From the NCBI RefSeq assembly GCF_029051685.1, contig NZ_JAACFT010000006.1:223412-287411 (forward strand): DNA of 64,000 nucleotides, read 5' to 3'. The notes under the pieces were generated by a model. It did no database searches, was not told the origin of the DNA, and worked only from the letters and a program-made list of their open reading frames with translations. This document shows positions 61,788 to 64,000 of this stretch, in pieces (position 1 is the stretch's first letter; every line of letters begins with the position of its first letter). The position numbers and the translations under genes were made by a program. This stretch comes from Bradyrhizobium sp. CSA207. GTDB lineage: Bacteria; Pseudomonadota; Alphaproteobacteria; Rhizobiales; Xanthobacteraceae.

Positions 61788-63101
61788 ATGAACCTCCACC
61801 GCCTCCTCCAAGCCCGCGTCTCTGCCGGCAAGCCGGTCCGTGTCGCGCTGATCGGCGCCGGCAAATTCGGCTCGATGTTTCTGGCACAGGTGCCGCACAC
61901 ACCGGGGCTGGAGGTGCCCATCGTCGTCGACATCGACCGCGACCGCGCGCGCGAGGCCTGCCGCACAGTTGGCTGGGATGCGGCACGCATCGCCACGACC
62001 ACCTTCACCGACGACGGCGCACGCGCCATTGCCGGCGGCGCGATGGACGTCGTGGTGGAGGCGACCGGCAACCCTGCCGTCGGCATCAAGCACGCCCGCG
62101 CGGCGATCGCGGCGGGCAAACATATCGTGATGGTCAATGTCGAGGCCGACGTGTTGGCGGGTCCGCTGCTGGCCGAGGAAGCGCGCAAGGCCGGCGTGGT
62201 CTATTCGCTCGCCTATGGCGACCAGCCGGCGCTGGCGGCGGAGATGGTCGACTGGGCCCGCGCCACCGGTTTTCACGTCGTCGCCGCCGGCAAGGGCACG
62301 AGATATCTGCCGGCCTATCATGACGTGACGCCGGATGGCGTCTGGCAGCATTACGGCCTGACGGCAGGCGAAGCGCAGTCGGCCGGGATGAATCCGCAGA
62401 TGTTCAACTCGTTCCTCGACGGCACCAAGTCGGCGATCGAGATGGCCGCGATCGCCAATGCCTGCGGGCTCGACGTGCCCACCGGCGGCCTGCTGTTTCC
62501 GCCCTGCGGCGTCGACGATCTGCCGCATCTGATGCGGCCGCACGACAAAGGCGGCGTGCTGGAGCGGTCGGGCGTGGTGGAGGTCGTCTCCTCGCTTGAG
62601 CGCGACGGGCGGCCGGTGTTTCGCGATTTGCGCTGGGGCGTCTATGTCGTGCTGGAGGCGCCGAACGACTATGCCGCCGATTGCTTCAGGCAATATGGCC
62701 TCAAGACCGACGCCAGCGGACGCTTCGCCGCAATGTACAAGCCCTATCATCTGATCGGGCTCGAGCTGAACATCTCGATCCTGTCGGCGGCGCTGCGGGG
62801 CGAGCCGACCGGCCAGGCGACGGGCTTCCGCGGCGACGTCGCGGCCGTGGCCAAGCGGCCTTTGCGCGCCGGCGAGATGCTGGACGGCGAAGGCGGCTAC
62901 ACGGTGTGGGGCAAGCTGGTGCCGGCGGCGGCGAGCCTCAAGGCTGGCGCGCTGCCGATCGGCCTCGCGCACCGGCTCAAGCTGAAGCACGACGTCGCCC
63001 ATGGCGAGATCGTGCACTGGAGCGATGTTGAGTTCGACGCCAACAACGAGACGATCAAGACGCGAAAGGCGATGGAGGCGACGTTCGCGAAGGAAGGTTA
63101 G
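61788..63101 (+). CDS. NAD(P)-dependent dehydrogenase with C-terminal SAF domain
   Basis: The 437-residue protein has an N-terminal homoserine-dehydrogenase-like Rossmann fold (VRVALIGAGKFGSMFLAQV) with VVEATGNPAVG and YSLAYGDQPAL, and a C-terminal SAF-like beta-clip (VAKRPLRAGEMLDGEGGYTVWGKLVPAA). It lacks the aspartokinase and ACT parts of true homoserine dehydrogenase and is not part of a threonine operon. Its place after the GntR and dioxygenase genes suggests it oxidises an intermediate in the same catabolic unit. The product is unknown. Confidence 0.82.
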   Translation: MNLHRLLQARVSAGKPVRVALIGAGKFGSMFLAQVPHTPGLEVPIVVDIDRDRAREACRTVGWDAARIATTTFTDDGARAIAGGAMDVVVEATGNPAVGIKHARAAIAAGKHIVMVNVEADVLAGPLLAEEARKAGVVYSLAYGDQPALAAEMVDWARATGFHVVAAGKGTRYLPAYHDVTPDGVWQHYGLTAGEAQSAGMNPQMFNSFLDGTKSAIEMAAIANACGLDVPTGGLLFPPCGVDDLPHLMRPHDKGGVLERSGVVEVVSSLERDGRPVFRDLRWGVYVVLEAPNDYAADCFRQYGLKTDASGRFAAMYKPYHLIGLELNISILSAALRGEPTGQATGFRGDVAAVAKRPLRAGEMLDGEGGYTVWGKLVPAAASLKAGALPIGLAHRLKLKHDVAHGEIVHWSDVEFDANNETIKTRKAMEATFAKEG

Positions 63102-63350
63102 GCGGCGTACTCGTAGCCGAGATTCGTTGCCACGGCTTGAGCGATGCCCGTTAGCCGATGCTTTGCGGACTCAAGCTGGACATCGCCTCAGGTCAGCTAA
63201 GGGCCCAGGCCGTGTGAAAACAGTGCAACTTGAGCCCACCGGCGCGTTCCGCGGCCGCCGGGCCTTTGATGCGATGGGATCGACCTCCTGTCATCTTAGG
63301 GGCAACCAGAAGCTTCATCTAGGCGCTGATTTGGTCGCGGCGAGCCGGCC

Positions 63351-64000
63351 TTACGCCTGCATCGCCTCCAGCAATCCGCCTACGCCCACGATCATCATCA
63401 CGCGCTTCATGTTGTAGGCCAGCACATTGAGCGCCATCTCAGTGGCCACCTTTGGCAGCTTTCTCGTGAGAAAGTGTGTTGCTCCCATCCAACCCTTCAT
63501 CGTGCCGAACGGATGCTCCACTGTCTGACGGCGGACACCCATTGCGTTGGGATTGTGGTCGAGCCGATGCTGAACTTTCTCCAGAATGGCCTCGTGCTCC
63601 CAGCGTGAGATGCGGCGCTCGGGGCCTGTCGTGCACTGAGCTTTTAGCGCGCAAGTTTTGCAGGTGCTTGTCCAATAGCGGCGCAGGGCCTTTCCGTCCT
63701 CTACGTTCGTGAAGTGATAGTTTAGCCGCTCGCCGGCGGGACAGCGATAAACATCGTCGGCCGCTACGTAGACGAAGTCCTGTTTGCCGAAGCGGCCGGC
63801 AGCTTTCGCGCTGGAAGTCATCGGCTTCGGCAACGTCACCGTGACGTCGGCTTCCTCGCAGGCCTTGATCTCCTCTCCATCGTAATAGCCGCGGTCTGCC
63901 ACCACTTCGAGCGTCTCGACCGCCATCTCGTCGCGAGCCTGCCTGGACATGTTAGCGAGTTCGTGGCGATCGGTGCCCATGTTGGTCACTTCGTGAGCCA
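63351..64000 (-). mobile_element. IS1182-family transposase, partial (cut by window end)
   Basis: The frame stays open to base 64000, so only the C-terminal part is present. It shows EVVADRGYYDGEEIKACEEADVTVTLPKP (a late DDE acidic segment), a cysteine cluster CPAGERLNYHF...CKTCALKAQC typical of this family, and RRQTVEHPFGTMKGWMGATHFLTRKLPKV with the final catalytic Glu context. It ends NVLAYNMKRVM. The element boundary on the left lies before 63351; a GTGTGAAAAC near 63213 may be its terminal repeat. Confidence 0.88.

Noticed and set aside
63098..63184. Minus-strand frame ending GIAQAVATNLGYEYAA next to the IS element
   Set aside because: About 27 coding-like residues after an in-frame stop; possible truncated gene end left by the insertion, too short to call.

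Overview
The window reads as a chromosomal segment of a Bradyrhizobium-type alphaproteobacterium. The support is high GC with strong GC3 bias, the PhyR-NepR-EcfG general stress module, an ornithine decarboxylase/homospermidine synthase polyamine cluster, DUF3551 proteins, many acyl-CoA genes, and several families of palindromic intergenic repeats of the kind common in that genus. No rRNA or tRNA gene was recognised. Genus assignment is inference from content.

Layout. 0-3 kb: end of gltB and all of gltD (glutamate synthase). 3-16 kb: outer-membrane barrel, KdsD, a carboxymuconolactone decarboxylase/HxlR divergon, SPFH-NfeD pair, ferrochelatase, MAPEG protein, and a coupled M3 peptidase-DUF1007-NicO (Ni/Co) operon. 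16-21 kb: polyamine cluster behind a long structured leader resembling the speF element. 21-28 kb: MgtC, then a zinc cluster (His-rich small protein, ABC ATPase, permease, binding protein, COG0523 GTPase, beta-propeller) behind a perfect Zur-type palindrome, and a split ArsP-like permease. 28-44 kb: sodB, MATE pump, DUF3095, an ACP-ANL ligase-SDR mini-operon, fatty acyl-CoA ligase, DUF3551 pair (one decaying), htpG, a candidate sRNA, and phyR/nepR-ecfG. 44-56 kb: an acyl- or aryl-CoA degradation locus (three acyl-CoA dehydrogenases, two CoA ligases, SDR, TetR, thiolase). 56-64 kb: MGMT, two tandem hydrolases, an ECF41-like sigma/AhpD-like divergon, a GntR/phytanoyl dioxygenase/SAF-dehydrogenase unit, and the edge of an IS1182-type element.

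How the pieces relate. EcfG is encoded at 43.7 kb, and GGAAC-N16/17-CGTT motifs sit in front of sodB and of a small membrane protein elsewhere in the window, so part of the window may be its regulon. Several local regulators come with visible operators: HxlR (two 17-bp sites), TetR (palindrome inside a promoter spacer), GntR (16-bp palindrome), Zur (17-bp box), and the ECF41-like sigma (two symmetric GGTCACA-N16-CGTC promoters).

The most promising less-described items are the Zur-box zinc operon with its 72-residue His-rich membrane protein and coupled GTPase/propeller pair, the mirrored ECF41-type promoters, the candidate sRNA at 41.5 kb, and the ACP-ligase-SDR operon. All functional statements rest on reading motifs by eye; no database search was run.
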